From: Mycobacterium sp. ACS1612
GTDB taxonomy: Bacteria > Actinomycetota > Actinomycetes > Mycobacteriales > Mycobacteriaceae
Assembly (NCBI RefSeq): GCF_001667505.1
Contig: NZ_LZHZ01000034.1
Span: 1 to 64,000, forward strand
DNA: 64,000 bases
Direction: 5' to 3'
Part shown: piece by piece, positions 8,263 to 18,216 of the stretch
Numbering within the stretch: the stretch's first letter is position 1
Layout of the letters: every line of letters starts with the position of its first letter
Made by a program: the position numbers and the translations under genes
The notes under the pieces: model-generated
Told to the model about the DNA's origin: nothing
Database searches by the model: none
Seen by the model: the letters and a program-made list of their open reading frames with translations, nothing else

Positions 8263-11200
8263 TGGTCGGGCATGTAGCTGAGTTGAATCACGTCACTTGC
8301 CAAGGTCCGGGAGATGAGCATGCCGCGTCCGACAGGCATTGGTTGAGCTCGATAGCCGAAGATCGACCCTTCTTCCTTCGATCCATTCATCACCAGGCCG
8401 TTGCACGAAAGATCCTTGAGTCGCCCGATGATTGGATCCATCAAAGCCCGTCCTGCACCGCCGATTCGGCGGGCGATGACCACGCGTAAGCCGATATCCC
8501 GCGCCTGTGGGAGGTATTCGATCAACGGCTGAAGCGGGTTGCTGAGCGAGCCTCCGGAAACCAAGTCATAGTCATCGATCAACACATACAGATCCGGCCC
8601 GCTCCACCACGATCTTTCCTTGAGCTGCTGCTGTGTGATGTCGCTCGGTGGGAGGCGCCCCTTCAACGCTTCTGCGAGCGAGGTCATCAGTTCGGTGCAT
8701 GACGGTGCTGCGGTGGCGTAGCCGCCGAGATAGTCGTTGTCCACGACTCCAAGTAGGGTGCGGCGAAAGTCGACCAGGATGATCTTGCAGTCTTGCGAGG
8801 AGTTGTTCTCCATCAAGCCGGCGGTGATGTTGCGCAGCAGGCCGGTCTTGCCGCATTCGGTGTCACCGAACACCACCAGGTGGGGTTGGATGTCAAAATC
8901 GATCACCACAGGCGCCAGATCCGCCTCACCGATGCCGATCGCGACCTTCGCGCTTCCGATGGTGCCCGACTCGCGGGCAGTCTCGACGACGACGGTCCGG
9001 TCGACCTTGTGTGGCAGCATCCTGACAGGCGCTGCTCGGCGGTCACCATATTTCTCTCGCACCGCCTCGCAGGCGGCCGCCACACCCGTCGGGAGACTCT
9101 CGATATCGGAATTCGAATCCAGGCGCGGTAACCCGATCAGGATGTGCAGATGTTGTGGGTTCATTCCGCGGCCGGGCCGTCCGACGGGGACGAGTTCGGC
9201 GAACCTACGCCCGATTTCGCTGTCGATGGGGTCTCCCATCCGCAGCTCGATACGGCTACCGAGCATGTCTTTCACCGCGGGGCGAATCTCCATCCAGCGA
9301 CTGGCCGTCACAGCGAGGTGGATGCCATAGGAGAGGCCACCGATAGCGATAGCCTGCAACGCGGGCTCGAGCATGTCGAAATCACTTTTGATCGATGCCC
9401 ATCCGTCGACGACCAGCACGACATCGCCGAACCTGTCCTCGCTCAACGGGTCTCGGGCCGCCTCGTCCGGTGGCATCGTGGCCAACCTGGCCTTGCGCTG
9501 ACGGAAGTCGCGCATCGATTCGATCGCCAGGTCGCGAAATCGGAGTTCACGTTCGCGCATCAGGCCGGTGACCTCGGCCACGGTTCGACGAATCCTGTCA
9601 GCATCCATACGTCCGGCGACACTGCCGACGTGGGGCAGGTTCGTCAGGCTGGCGAGCGTACCGCCACCGAAGTCCAGGCAGTAGAACTGTAGCTGTTCGG
9701 GCGTGTGGGTAGCGGCCGCAGCCATGATCAGTGTTCGAATCGTGGTGGACTTACCCGACTGCGGACCTCCGACTACCGCGACGTTGCCACTGGCCCCGGA
9801 CAGATCGACCATCAGCACATCTCGACGCTGATCGTACGGGCGATCGACCACGCCGATCGGAAGTCGCAAACCCCAGTTGAGAATGTCTTGATTCTGCCAA
9901 TTTTCCTCCGGCAGGAGAGAATTGACTGCCGGGCTGGCATCCAGCGGCGGCAACCACACTTCATGGGCACCCCTGCCGTGTCCGCGTAACCGACCGGCAA
10001 CCACATCGAGCAGCGTGGTCTTTGTCGGTGAAGACGAGACCTCGGGCTCTTCGACCTCGTCGTCGTCGATGGTCGGCACGACCGGTGCGGAATCCTTTTC
10101 TACAGGAGTGGCGGTGAACAGTTTGGGCGCCAAAACACCTAACTGCGAGGTCCGGCCCGTACGCGGCGCCACCCTGGGTTTGACGTACTCCCCGGAGACG
10201 TAGGACGCGTTGAAGCGGATGGGTTCGTCGGCGTCACATTTCAAAAATGCGGAGCCAGGAATGCTCGGCAAGTGGTATGCATCAGGAACGCCGAGCACGC
10301 TGCGGGACTCGCCGGCTGAGAAAGTCTTGAGGCCTATCCGGTACGACAGATGCGAGTCGAGACCGCGGAGCTTGCCCTCCTCCAGCCGTTGGGACGCAAG
10401 CAACAGATGGATGTGCAGTGAGCGGCCGAGCCTGCCGATCATGACGAACAGCTCAGCGAAATCAGGCTTTTGCGAAAGCAACTCGGAAAACTCGTCGACG
10501 ACAATGAAAAGTGCGGGAAGAGGATCCAGGGCCGCCCCGTTGGCGCGAGCACGTTCGTACTCGGTCACGTTCGGAAAGTTGCCCGCCGCGCGCAGCAGCT
10601 CCTGTCGGCGGTTCATTTCACCCGCGAGTGCGTCCCGCATACGGTCGACCATCGTCAACTCGTCTTCGAGGTTGGTGATGATCGCGGCGATGTGGGGCAC
10701 ACCTTCCAAACCGAGGAACGTCGCGCCACCCTTGAAATCGACCAGCACCAGGTTCAGCATCTCCGGTGAATGTGACGTGATCATCGCCAACACCAGGGTG
10801 CGGAGAAACTCTGACTTCCCCGAGCCGGTCGCTCCGATGCACAGACCGTGCGGACCCATGCCGCCCTCAGCCGATTCCTTGATATCCAGTTCCAGGGGCT
10901 GACCGGACGGGGTGTAGCCGACCGGGACCCGCAGCCGGCTACGCGGGCTGGGTTTGCGCCATACTGTCTCAGGAACGATCTCGGCAGCATCGGGGATCTT
11001 CAGCAACGCCATCAAACCTGGATCACTGGCGCGGGTTTCAGATTCCAGGTTCATGATATGCGCGGCACCACCGGGACGAAAACGACTGAAGGCCCGTGCG
11101 GTCGCCTCGGCCTCGACAAGTGTCATGCGATCAGGGCTGGCGAAACGCTCGGTACCCGCAGCGGTGCGTGCCCCGATGTCATCGCCTTCGACCACGAGTT

Positions 11201-12287
11201 GGAGACCGCGGCCCGCCGCTGTGGCCGCCGGCGTGCCATTGAGATCGAGGACTGTGACGCTGTCCAATCCCGCGTCGGTGACGAGTCGTTCGCTGCCGGT
11301 GACGTAACCGTCGTCGATGACGACGACGAGTTGCTTGACTCCCTGCGTCGGCTGGGCGTTGCGGGCGAACCGGCCGCGTTCGGCGAGATCCGCTGCCAAC
11401 GAATTCTCCAGTAGCTCCAGCGATGGGTAGAGCATGCGCATAGTCCCGCAACCGTCCTGCGTCGACGCGTGCTGAGCGTGTGGCAGCCACTTGACCCAAT
11501 TCCAACTCTCCCCGTCGGGGTCTGCCGTCACCAGCGCGACCTGGAGGTGGTCCGGACCGTGAAATGCGCACAGCTCCAGAATCATCGACCGAACCAGTTG
11601 CTGACTCAGGTCACGGTCACCGTTGAGCCAGATCGCTGGAAACGCACGTAGTGACACCGCCGTAGGAAGGGCATGGACCACCGAATGTGCCGTGACGAAC
11701 CGCCGTAATGCGACGGTCGATACTGGCTCCAAGTCTTCCGGTGGACCGGTCTCAGGCGCCATGAGCCGGGTAGCGAGCCGATGAGTCCCGACGCCGACCC
11801 GGACATGGCAGAAGTCGTGGTCCGTCGGTCGGCGCTCCCACATTCGGCGGGTCGCCGCTACTTCGATCAGGGTTCGTGGATCTGGGTGGCTCCACTCCAG
11901 GGCCGCGCGTTGCGCTTCGGCGGTGTCGTTGGCGTCGCTACGCAAGGTGGCCAAGTAGCTGAAGAAATCCTTGCGCTCTTCGTCCAGTTCGGCTGCGGCT
12001 TTGCCGCCTCTGCCACCGCCTTGGGCGAACATACCTGCCAGGGACATCACCATCATCATGGGGAAGATGAGAAAAGTGGGGTTACGCGTGACGTCGCGGC
12101 CTCCCACCGTGAGCATCAGAGCGACCATGCCGACGACGGCGACCAGCATGACAATCGGCAACAACTTGCCCAAGAGGTTGCCCGGAATGATGCGCGGCAC
12201 TTCGGGAGGAGATTGCAGCGTTACTTCGCCACCGGGCATGCGTGGCGGTGCTACTCGAAGCCGCCGGGCGAATCCCTGCCTAGCCAA
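8259..12287 (-). CDS. eccC: EccC, FtsK/SpoIIIE-type motor ATPase of the ESX system, unsplit
   Basis: 1342 aa. Two N-terminal membrane helices (~35-85) are followed by three FtsK-like ATPase domains with Walker A motifs GATGSGKS (~residue 486), GGPQSGKS (~840) and GDTECGKT (~1142). EccC recognises secretion signals and powers export. Here it is one polypeptide, as in ESX-2 to ESX-5, not split into Ca and Cb as in ESX-1. The start is TTG at 12287, chosen because GGGAGG sits just upstream. It heads the minus-strand operon eccC-eccD-mycP-EspI-like gene and is divergent from the second eccD; 12288-12514 must hold both promoters, though I cannot call them confidently. Confidence 0.96.
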   Translation of the reverse strand: MARQGFARRLRVAPPRMPGGEVTLQSPPEVPRIIPGNLLGKLLPIVMLVAVVGMVALMLTVGGRDVTRNPTFLIFPMMMVMSLAGMFAQGGGRGGKAAAELDEERKDFFSYLATLRSDANDTAEAQRAALEWSHPDPRTLIEVAATRRMWERRPTDHDFCHVRVGVGTHRLATRLMAPETGPPEDLEPVSTVALRRFVTAHSVVHALPTAVSLRAFPAIWLNGDRDLSQQLVRSMILELCAFHGPDHLQVALVTADPDGESWNWVKWLPHAQHASTQDGCGTMRMLYPSLELLENSLAADLAERGRFARNAQPTQGVKQLVVVIDDGYVTGSERLVTDAGLDSVTVLDLNGTPAATAAGRGLQLVVEGDDIGARTAAGTERFASPDRMTLVEAEATARAFSRFRPGGAAHIMNLESETRASDPGLMALLKIPDAAEIVPETVWRKPSPRSRLRVPVGYTPSGQPLELDIKESAEGGMGPHGLCIGATGSGKSEFLRTLVLAMITSHSPEMLNLVLVDFKGGATFLGLEGVPHIAAIITNLEDELTMVDRMRDALAGEMNRRQELLRAAGNFPNVTEYERARANGAALDPLPALFIVVDEFSELLSQKPDFAELFVMIGRLGRSLHIHLLLASQRLEEGKLRGLDSHLSYRIGLKTFSAGESRSVLGVPDAYHLPSIPGSAFLKCDADEPIRFNASYVSGEYVKPRVAPRTGRTSQLGVLAPKLFTATPVEKDSAPVVPTIDDDEVEEPEVSSSPTKTTLLDVVAGRLRGHGRGAHEVWLPPLDASPAVNSLLPEENWQNQDILNWGLRLPIGVVDRPYDQRRDVLMVDLSGASGNVAVVGGPQSGKSTTIRTLIMAAAATHTPEQLQFYCLDFGGGTLASLTNLPHVGSVAGRMDADRIRRTVAEVTGLMRERELRFRDLAIESMRDFRQRKARLATMPPDEAARDPLSEDRFGDVVLVVDGWASIKSDFDMLEPALQAIAIGGLSYGIHLAVTASRWMEIRPAVKDMLGSRIELRMGDPIDSEIGRRFAELVPVGRPGRGMNPQHLHILIGLPRLDSNSDIESLPTGVAAACEAVREKYGDRRAAPVRMLPHKVDRTVVVETARESGTIGSAKVAIGIGEADLAPVVIDFDIQPHLVVFGDTECGKTGLLRNITAGLMENNSSQDCKIILVDFRRTLLGVVDNDYLGGYATAAPSCTELMTSLAEALKGRLPPSDITQQQLKERSWWSGPDLYVLIDDYDLVSGGSLSNPLQPLIEYLPQARDIGLRVVIARRIGGAGRALMDPIIGRLKDLSCNGLVMNGSKEEGSIFGYRAQPMPVGRGMLISRTLASDVIQLSYMPDQ

Positions 12288-12514
12288 GGCGCCTCCCGCG
12301 TTGATGTGGACTTCGATGTCGAACCGATATGGCCCTCCGCATCAAATGCAAACTCATTCGACTGCGCGAGTGGTCGATCACAGAAATGTGATCCTGGTCA
12401 TACTTGCGATGTAACACGGAGATGCGCCCGCGTGCATCCCTCATCGCCGAACGGTCAACTCGGACAACGGTACTGTCGCATCGTGGCAATTGCGAAGAGG
12501 ATGGGCGAGGTCTG

Positions 12515-14005
12515 GTGACGGCACCCGCAGCCCGCCCGGGAATTGATGCCGAGCCCGATGACGAACTCGAGTTGAGCAGGATCACCGTTCTGGTAGGGGG
12601 GGTGCTGGTCGACGTCGGGGTGCCATCGCGGGTGCGTATCTCGGCAGTCGTCAACGATGTCATCGATCTGGCAAACCAGCAGCTGGCCGCGCGGGAAGAT
12701 GAGCCTGAGTTCGAGAATGCCGAAGGCCGAATGACTTTCGCCCGATTGACCGGAGCCGCGCTCGACCCTGGTCGGTCCCTCGCCGAACTGGGCGTATACG
12801 ACGGTGAGCTGTTGGTCATTCACGAGATCGGCGCGAATGAATCGTCGGTTCTCATTGACGAATTGAAAGGCACGGCGAGTGCTGCCGACCGCCACTTGCA
12901 GTGTTTCACCGGAAACGGTTGGACGGCGGGATGGTTCGCACTCGGCATCGCGTTATCCGTCGCAGCGGCGGTACTACTGCCACGCGTCGCGGTCGCGTCC
13001 GTGGCGGGTATTTCCAGCGCCGCGATCGCCGCTCTCCTCGTCGCGCTCGGTTGTGTTGCTGCAGCATGCATCATTCCGTACCGATCCGGTAATTCCGGTG
13101 TTGCGGCCCTGCTCGCAGGCATTTCGCTACCGTTGAGCTTCGGGGGGGTACTGGACATCTTGCCCGGTGGACATGAGTTGCAAGCACTCCCGATGGCCTT
13201 TGCCGTTGTGGCCCTTGTTGCGCTTGTTCAGCTATTGATCACCGGTCGGGGCCGAACGCTGTACAGCGGAGTGATCGCCGTAGCGCTTCTCGGCGGATCG
13301 GGCGCCTTGGCGCATGGGGTGTTCGGAGTGAGCGGGCGCTCGGTTGCGGTGGTCCTGACGACCGCTTCGGTGATCGTCGTCTATTTGGCACCAAGGGTCA
13401 CCATCTTGCTGTCCAGCGTGCCTGTACCTCGGGTTCCGACGGCCGGTGAACCTCTGGGCGATATCGAAACCCAAGGCGGCACGGCCGTGGAGGGGGTGAG
13501 TGCGATCGGCAAGCAGGTAATTCCCAACGAAGAGGCGATGACCGACCGGGTGTGGCAGGCGACGGAGTATCTGACCGGGATCATGGCTGCGGCTGGGCTG
13601 ACGGCGGCTGCGGGTTGTTATCTCGTGGCGGATGTCGACAACGGCTTCTATTGGCAGGGAACAGCGTTCGCGTTCGCTGTCGCAACGGTGTTGTGTCTGC
13701 GTGGGCGTAGCCACCACGGGCTGGTTCAGTCGGCCGCGCTGATCGGATGTGGTTTGGCGGTTCCATTGTCGGTAATCGCCAAGACGGCCACATTCGTGAC
13801 CAGTTGGCAGGTCAACGCCGCGGTGACGTTGATTGCCCTGACCGTTGTCGTCGTCCTTTGCGGCATCGTCGCGCCCGCTCTGGACTTCTCGCCGACGATT
13901 CGGCGCCGTGTCGAGATCGCTGAATACATCGCGGTTGGTTTGGTGTTTCCTTTGGCTTGCTGGATTCTCGGTGTGTACGCGTACTTCCGAGGTCTACGTA
14001 TCTGA
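12515..14005 (+). CDS. eccD: Second EccD (copy B) of the ESX system
   Basis: 496 aa from GTG at 12515, chosen because the preceding residues look non-coding and a purine-rich stretch (GGGCGAGG) precedes it; an upstream in-frame start exists at 12404. Residues ~20-105 form the ubiquitin-like domain (SRITVLVGG at the start, YDGELLVIHE at the end). About eleven membrane helices fill residues ~145-490, with a loop around 310-350. The protein is clearly an EccD but differs throughout from the copy at 6769-8262. Its position, divergent from eccC and converging on eccB (2 bp between stops), mirrors eccD4 of ESX-4, except that ESX-4 has mycP4 between eccD4 and eccB4. Confidence 0.92.
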   Translation: MTAPAARPGIDAEPDDELELSRITVLVGGVLVDVGVPSRVRISAVVNDVIDLANQQLAAREDEPEFENAEGRMTFARLTGAALDPGRSLAELGVYDGELLVIHEIGANESSVLIDELKGTASAADRHLQCFTGNGWTAGWFALGIALSVAAAVLLPRVAVASVAGISSAAIAALLVALGCVAAACIIPYRSGNSGVAALLAGISLPLSFGGVLDILPGGHELQALPMAFAVVALVALVQLLITGRGRTLYSGVIAVALLGGSGALAHGVFGVSGRSVAVVLTTASVIVVYLAPRVTILLSSVPVPRVPTAGEPLGDIETQGGTAVEGVSAIGKQVIPNEEAMTDRVWQATEYLTGIMAAAGLTAAAGCYLVADVDNGFYWQGTAFAFAVATVLCLRGRSHHGLVQSAALIGCGLAVPLSVIAKTATFVTSWQVNAAVTLIALTVVVVLCGIVAPALDFSPTIRRRVEIAEYIAVGLVFPLACWILGVYAYFRGLRI

Positions 14006-14007
14006 TG

Positions 14008-15516
14008 TCAGCTCGCCGGGACCACAACCTTCGCTCCGCCAGGGTCAGCCGGCATCCCGTCATGGGCGATCATCGCAGCTTCCTGCGACAGCTTTGGCCC
14101 CGCGGGCAACAGGGACAACACCGGCCACGGAGCGGCCTGGGGAGCGTCGTTCTCCCCGGGTCTGCGAACTCCGACGACACCGAGCGTCGCCGCGGTGGGG
14201 AGATCGCTGATCTGGTAACGCAGACCGACGTCACTGACGTAGAACAGCTGGCCTGCGGCACGGCTATCCGGCGCGTCGCCGGTTGCCTGAACGAACTCTC
14301 CCGTGCCAGGCTTCACGTACACATTGTCGAGCCGTGGACCGCTGCCGTCTGCGGATGCCAACTTCACGGGTTCGGCATCGCTCGGTATCGGAAGACGGTG
14401 ACCTACCACGAGGCGGCTATCCGCTTCAGCGGCGGAGCTGCCTCGTAGCCATGACATGCACACCACCTCATTGGATTCCGGTCGAACGAAGCTCAGTGAG
14501 GTGGTGGGGTAATGATCAACCGGCAACAAGTGCACGATGGGGGCGGCGCTGATAACCGTAGGAGCGACGTTCATCGGCCCTGCAGTGCTGGCCGAACGTG
14601 GGTCACCGTACCGAATGATGTCCGCTGTAGCTTCGGAAACAGGCTGCAATCCGGTCTGTAGTACGACATACGTGTGGCTGCCACGCGAATCGACGGTTTT
14701 CAACAGCGAACCGACTGGATACATGGACGGAAGGTAGTCTGTGGGCACGCCGGTTCCCTGAATCTGGATCGGCACAATCGGGTCGACCATCGGGAATGAG
14801 TTCAGCAGGCCCGGCGACATTTCACGGACCTCGCCGTCATCGAGTTGCAAAGCGCCTCGCAAGACTGGATCGGCCGGATTGATCGGGGCGCGCACTCCGT
14901 TGTAGAGGAGGTACACCGTGCCACCACCGCTCGTCGCGAGGACAGCTTGGTCGGGTGATGCGGCATGCATATCGTTGCCGAGTACAGGGTCGTTGGCCAA
15001 GACCGTTGTCTCGATGCCGGGATCGCCGGCCTGGGGGTCACCGGATGGCTGGCGTGTGGTGTCGCAAACCGTCCACGAGGACATCGACATGTCGTCTCCG
15101 CCGTCGATATTGTTCGGAGCTCCGACGATGCCGACGGTAGGGCCGAGGGGGACGGTGTTGAGAAACTTGTCATCGACCTGCTGTGGAGGATCGGCCTTTC
15201 CGGCGACCAATCGTGCCGATGCCAGGTTGAGCGCAGGGTGCAGATGGTCGCCGATCCGCACGAAGAGGCCGCCGTTGGTCTTGCTCGTCATGATCGCCGA
15301 ATGGCCGAAATCAGGGGCGGGCTTGAAGAATGCAAGTATTGTCGCACCACCCGCAACGAGCATCGAGATGACCACCCCCACGAGAAGCGCGCGAATCTGA
15401 CCGCGCATCGGGTCATGAATCATCCGCGAGTCACCCCGGATGAGTGCATGTTCCAGTCGACGGATGAGAAAACGGTACCCGTTGACCTGTGCGCGCGTTG
15501 TCACTTGCGCTGGCAT
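14008..15516 (-). CDS. eccB: EccB, periplasmic core component of the ESX system
   Basis: 502 aa. A short cytoplasmic N-terminus opens with the family start (QVTTRAQVNGYRFLIRRLEHAL). One membrane helix follows at ~43-66, then a large periplasmic part with repeated alternating strands and two Cys residues (WTVCDTT and VVCMSW) that probably form the conserved disulfide. EccB builds the periplasmic face of the ESX complex and contacts MycP. The gene converges on eccD copy B and is divergent from eccE (122 bp between them). No internal defect is seen. Confidence 0.94.
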   Translation of the reverse strand: MPAQVTTRAQVNGYRFLIRRLEHALIRGDSRMIHDPMRGQIRALLVGVVISMLVAGGATILAFFKPAPDFGHSAIMTSKTNGGLFVRIGDHLHPALNLASARLVAGKADPPQQVDDKFLNTVPLGPTVGIVGAPNNIDGGDDMSMSSWTVCDTTRQPSGDPQAGDPGIETTVLANDPVLGNDMHAASPDQAVLATSGGGTVYLLYNGVRAPINPADPVLRGALQLDDGEVREMSPGLLNSFPMVDPIVPIQIQGTGVPTDYLPSMYPVGSLLKTVDSRGSHTYVVLQTGLQPVSEATADIIRYGDPRSASTAGPMNVAPTVISAAPIVHLLPVDHYPTTSLSFVRPESNEVVCMSWLRGSSAAEADSRLVVGHRLPIPSDAEPVKLASADGSGPRLDNVYVKPGTGEFVQATGDAPDSRAAGQLFYVSDVGLRYQISDLPTAATLGVVGVRRPGENDAPQAAPWPVLSLLPAGPKLSQEAAMIAHDGMPADPGGAKVVVPAS

Positions 15517-15637
15517 GCTTGCCCCCTATCGACGTCCGATGGATGGACACGGCCACAATCAGCGTAACTGTTAGTAGGCAGGTGAAAACTCACCCGAATG
15601 AACGATATGCATTTCCGACCGCGAAAGGGCGGTAGCG

Positions 15638-17329
15638 TTGACTCGTCGTGGAAGTGCCCGGCTTCTAACGTCTTCCGCGTCTGCGGCATCTCCTGGATTT
15701 TCTAAGACGGCCGCCATCCTTCCGCAGCGCGCGGTACCGATCGCCGGTCTTCTCGCGTTGGAATGTCTTGGAACCAGTGGACTGGCGATTGCGTTGTCGC
15801 TTGGCCGGCGCGGGTGGTACGGCGTCGTAGCCGGCATCTGCGTGGCGTTGACCTTTGTGCTGCGTGTCCGCGGCCGGACAATCGCGACGCTGCTAGTGAG
15901 CCGGTTTCGCTTCTGGTGGACACGGCGCCAGCGCACCCACACGGCGCAACACTTCGAGCCGTTCGACTTCCAGCTCAGCGACGGGTCGTTGATGGGGTTT
16001 CATTGGGACGGCAGGGTTCTCACGGCGTCGATGCGCATACAGGAGAAGCCACACGCCCTGACTGTGATGGATCGAGCGGGAATAGTGTCCGGCGAGGTGA
16101 TATCGGTGCGGATGCTCGCGGACTGCCTCCGGCAGTTCGACATAACACTCGATTCCATCGACATCATCAGTCAGGGAGCCAGATCGCGCGGCCACGGCCA
16201 GCTCGCTGCGACCTACGATGCGCTGCTGGGGCCGCTGCCCGCCATCGCGGTCCGGTCGGTGTTGGTGACGGTGCGGCTGGACCCGACGCTGTGCCCGGAA
16301 GCAGTGCGCAATCGTGGCGGTGGATGGGACGGCATCCTACGAACTGCGGTCATCGCCACCAGGCGGGTGGCGAACAAGCTTTCGGACACCGGGCTTCGAC
16401 CTCAGATTCTCCCGGCACGCGAGGTGAGCCTGGCCACGGATGAACTACTAGACGGATTGGGGCTTGCCGCTCTCGAAGAGAAGTGGTTGGTTTGTCGGAG
16501 GGGGCGGTTCCAGGTTCGCTCGTTCGCCCTCAGGCCGGCGTTGTTCACAACAGCAGGTCTGGCTCGCTTATGGGCGGTGCCGAGTTACTCAACAACCCTG
16601 TGTGTTTCGCTACGCCGGGATGAACACAGCGGTTTCGTCGCACTTCGTGGGCTGACGCGGTTCAGCAGGCATGGACGAGTTCGAGTGCCGTTGCGAGGAC
16701 TCAGTGAATTGCGGGGCGCACAGTATGCGGCACTGGTGTGCAGTCTGCCAGTGCCGTCGCCGCGACGATCTATCCAACAATGGTTCGTCGGCAAGACCGA
16801 GGACGCAGTCGAAGGCCTTGTGTTGCCCGCCTATGGATGCGGTCAGTTGCTGGGTGCCGACGAGCACGACCGAGCGGTTGCGCTGACGCTGTTCGGGCCG
16901 AATATCGGCCGCGTGGAGATGTACGGCACGTTGCATCTGGCGCAGCAGGTGGTGTTGCGAGCGTTAGCGCTTGGCGCTCGAATTCGGGTTCACACCAACC
17001 GAATAGACGGATGGTCTGCGATGGTCAGGCAGGTCGGCGACGAGAGTTTCCTGCGAATCGGTGCCGGCGGCCGCAGCGCCTCGTCTGAATATTCGGTGGA
17101 GATGTTCGACGGCGTCGCTGAACACTCTGTCAGGCCCGGGGTCACCACGATGGTCATCAATCCATCGCAGGCCAGACCGTCACAGCAGCCAGATGTCACC
17201 ATGCGTCTGCTGGACGAGGACCGCGACACTGTGCACGTCGAGACAAACTCCGGATCTACCATAGTGACTATGGTCACGACTGACGACGAAATGCGTTATT
17301 TGCGACCATCATTCACCATGGGTGATTGA
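15638..17329 (+). CDS. eccE: EccE, peripheral membrane component of the ESX system
   Basis: 563 aa. Two adjacent membrane helices lie at ~34-53 and ~58-78, followed by a basic segment (RFRFWWTRRQR) and a long cytoplasmic domain. This is the layout of EccE, the outer subunit of the ESX membrane complex. Part of the domain (FDFQLSDGSLMGFHWDGRVLTA) matches the start of the EccE core as I remember it. The start is TTG at 15638, supported by GGGCGG a few bases upstream. Ancestral ESX-4 in M. tuberculosis lacks eccE, so its presence here puts the locus closer to the fuller ESX systems. The downstream membrane-protein gene follows on the same strand. Confidence 0.85.
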   Translation: MTRRGSARLLTSSASAASPGFSKTAAILPQRAVPIAGLLALECLGTSGLAIALSLGRRGWYGVVAGICVALTFVLRVRGRTIATLLVSRFRFWWTRRQRTHTAQHFEPFDFQLSDGSLMGFHWDGRVLTASMRIQEKPHALTVMDRAGIVSGEVISVRMLADCLRQFDITLDSIDIISQGARSRGHGQLAATYDALLGPLPAIAVRSVLVTVRLDPTLCPEAVRNRGGGWDGILRTAVIATRRVANKLSDTGLRPQILPAREVSLATDELLDGLGLAALEEKWLVCRRGRFQVRSFALRPALFTTAGLARLWAVPSYSTTLCVSLRRDEHSGFVALRGLTRFSRHGRVRVPLRGLSELRGAQYAALVCSLPVPSPRRSIQQWFVGKTEDAVEGLVLPAYGCGQLLGADEHDRAVALTLFGPNIGRVEMYGTLHLAQQVVLRALALGARIRVHTNRIDGWSAMVRQVGDESFLRIGAGGRSASSEYSVEMFDGVAEHSVRPGVTTMVINPSQARPSQQPDVTMRLLDEDRDTVHVETNSGSTIVTMVTTDDEMRYLRPSFTMGD

Positions 17330-17391
17330 GATCTTGTTCTTGCTCGCAAGTATATCCGGGCGGGAATCACGCGGACGATCAGGGAGCAGCC

Positions 17392-18207
17392 ATGTCAGCA
17401 GATCTAAATCACACACATAATCCCGACTACGGTATGCCGGCCGACAGCTACAACTGGTACGCGCCCTCGGTCGAAGGTTCCACCGAAGCGACGAACCGGG
17501 TCGGCCGTTCGTTGTGGGGAATCGTAGCCATCTTTGGCGCGGCCACCTTCGGGGTCAGTGTCGGCTCACCTTTGGGCACAGGGTTTTTGGTCCGCCTGGC
17601 CGTGCTCGCAGCGGTGATTGCCGCCGTCGGACTACTGCCGCGGCAACCCGGCCGGGGTTGGATCGTGGTGGCCTTCGCGGTCACCGGCTTCCTTGACGCT
17701 CTGGCCACCTGGCTTTCGGCGAGCAATTCGGGTTGGATGCTGCCCGTAATTGCCGTTCTCAACGCGTTGCAATCCTTGGCCGCGGTGGGAGCGCTACTCA
17801 GCGAGACGGGCACGATCCGCTCGCGGGAGGAAAGCACGCAGACGTATTCGGCGTATGCCGATTTCGTCGCTGCCTATCAGGGCTATGTGGCCCACTACCA
17901 ACAGGCGCCCACGCAGTACTACGCGTCCGGGCAGGCGGAGCCTGCTGCCCACGCCGGGGCGGAACAATCGGCTGAGCGCTTCTCCGACGCAGATCAGAAG
18001 GCAGAGGCGTTGCGCGCCAAATACGCCCAGTACGACCCACTCTCCGCTGAAGCGACCGGCGCCGGTGGGTTACGCGATGGATCGATATCGCAGACACCTG
18101 GCGATCCTCGTGTGCCAGGGGCGATCCGCGCGAAGCCGAGAAATCACGCTCAGCGTCGTCAGCAGGGACGCTCCGACGGGAGGTCATCGACAGAGCCGGG
18201 CCGCTGA
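17392..18207 (+). CDS. Four-helix membrane protein with Tyr/Gln/Ala-rich tail, ESX-linked
   Basis: 271 aa from ATG 17392, preceded by AGGGAGC. A polar N-terminus is followed by four closely spaced hydrophobic helices (~45-145) and a long soluble C-terminus. The tail has Tyr/Gln/Ala-rich stretches (YADFVAAYQGYVAHY, TQYYASGQ) and a basic, disordered end. The design resembles the mycobacterial 34-kDa antigen family (DUF5336), a tentative link based on layout. It is the second gene after eccE, 60 bp downstream and probably co-transcribed. It could be an accessory membrane factor of this secretion system or an unrelated passenger. Function unknown. Confidence 0.65.
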   Translation: MSADLNHTHNPDYGMPADSYNWYAPSVEGSTEATNRVGRSLWGIVAIFGAATFGVSVGSPLGTGFLVRLAVLAAVIAAVGLLPRQPGRGWIVVAFAVTGFLDALATWLSASNSGWMLPVIAVLNALQSLAAVGALLSETGTIRSREESTQTYSAYADFVAAYQGYVAHYQQAPTQYYASGQAEPAAHAGAEQSAERFSDADQKAEALRAKYAQYDPLSAEATGAGGLRDGSISQTPGDPRVPGAIRAKPRNHAQRRQQGRSDGRSSTEPGR

Positions 18208-18216
18208 CTTCCGGAA

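Noticed and set aside
8259..12287. Possible split of EccC into Ca and Cb as in ESX-1
   Set aside because: The frame is continuous through all three ATPase domains with no stop or internal start context.
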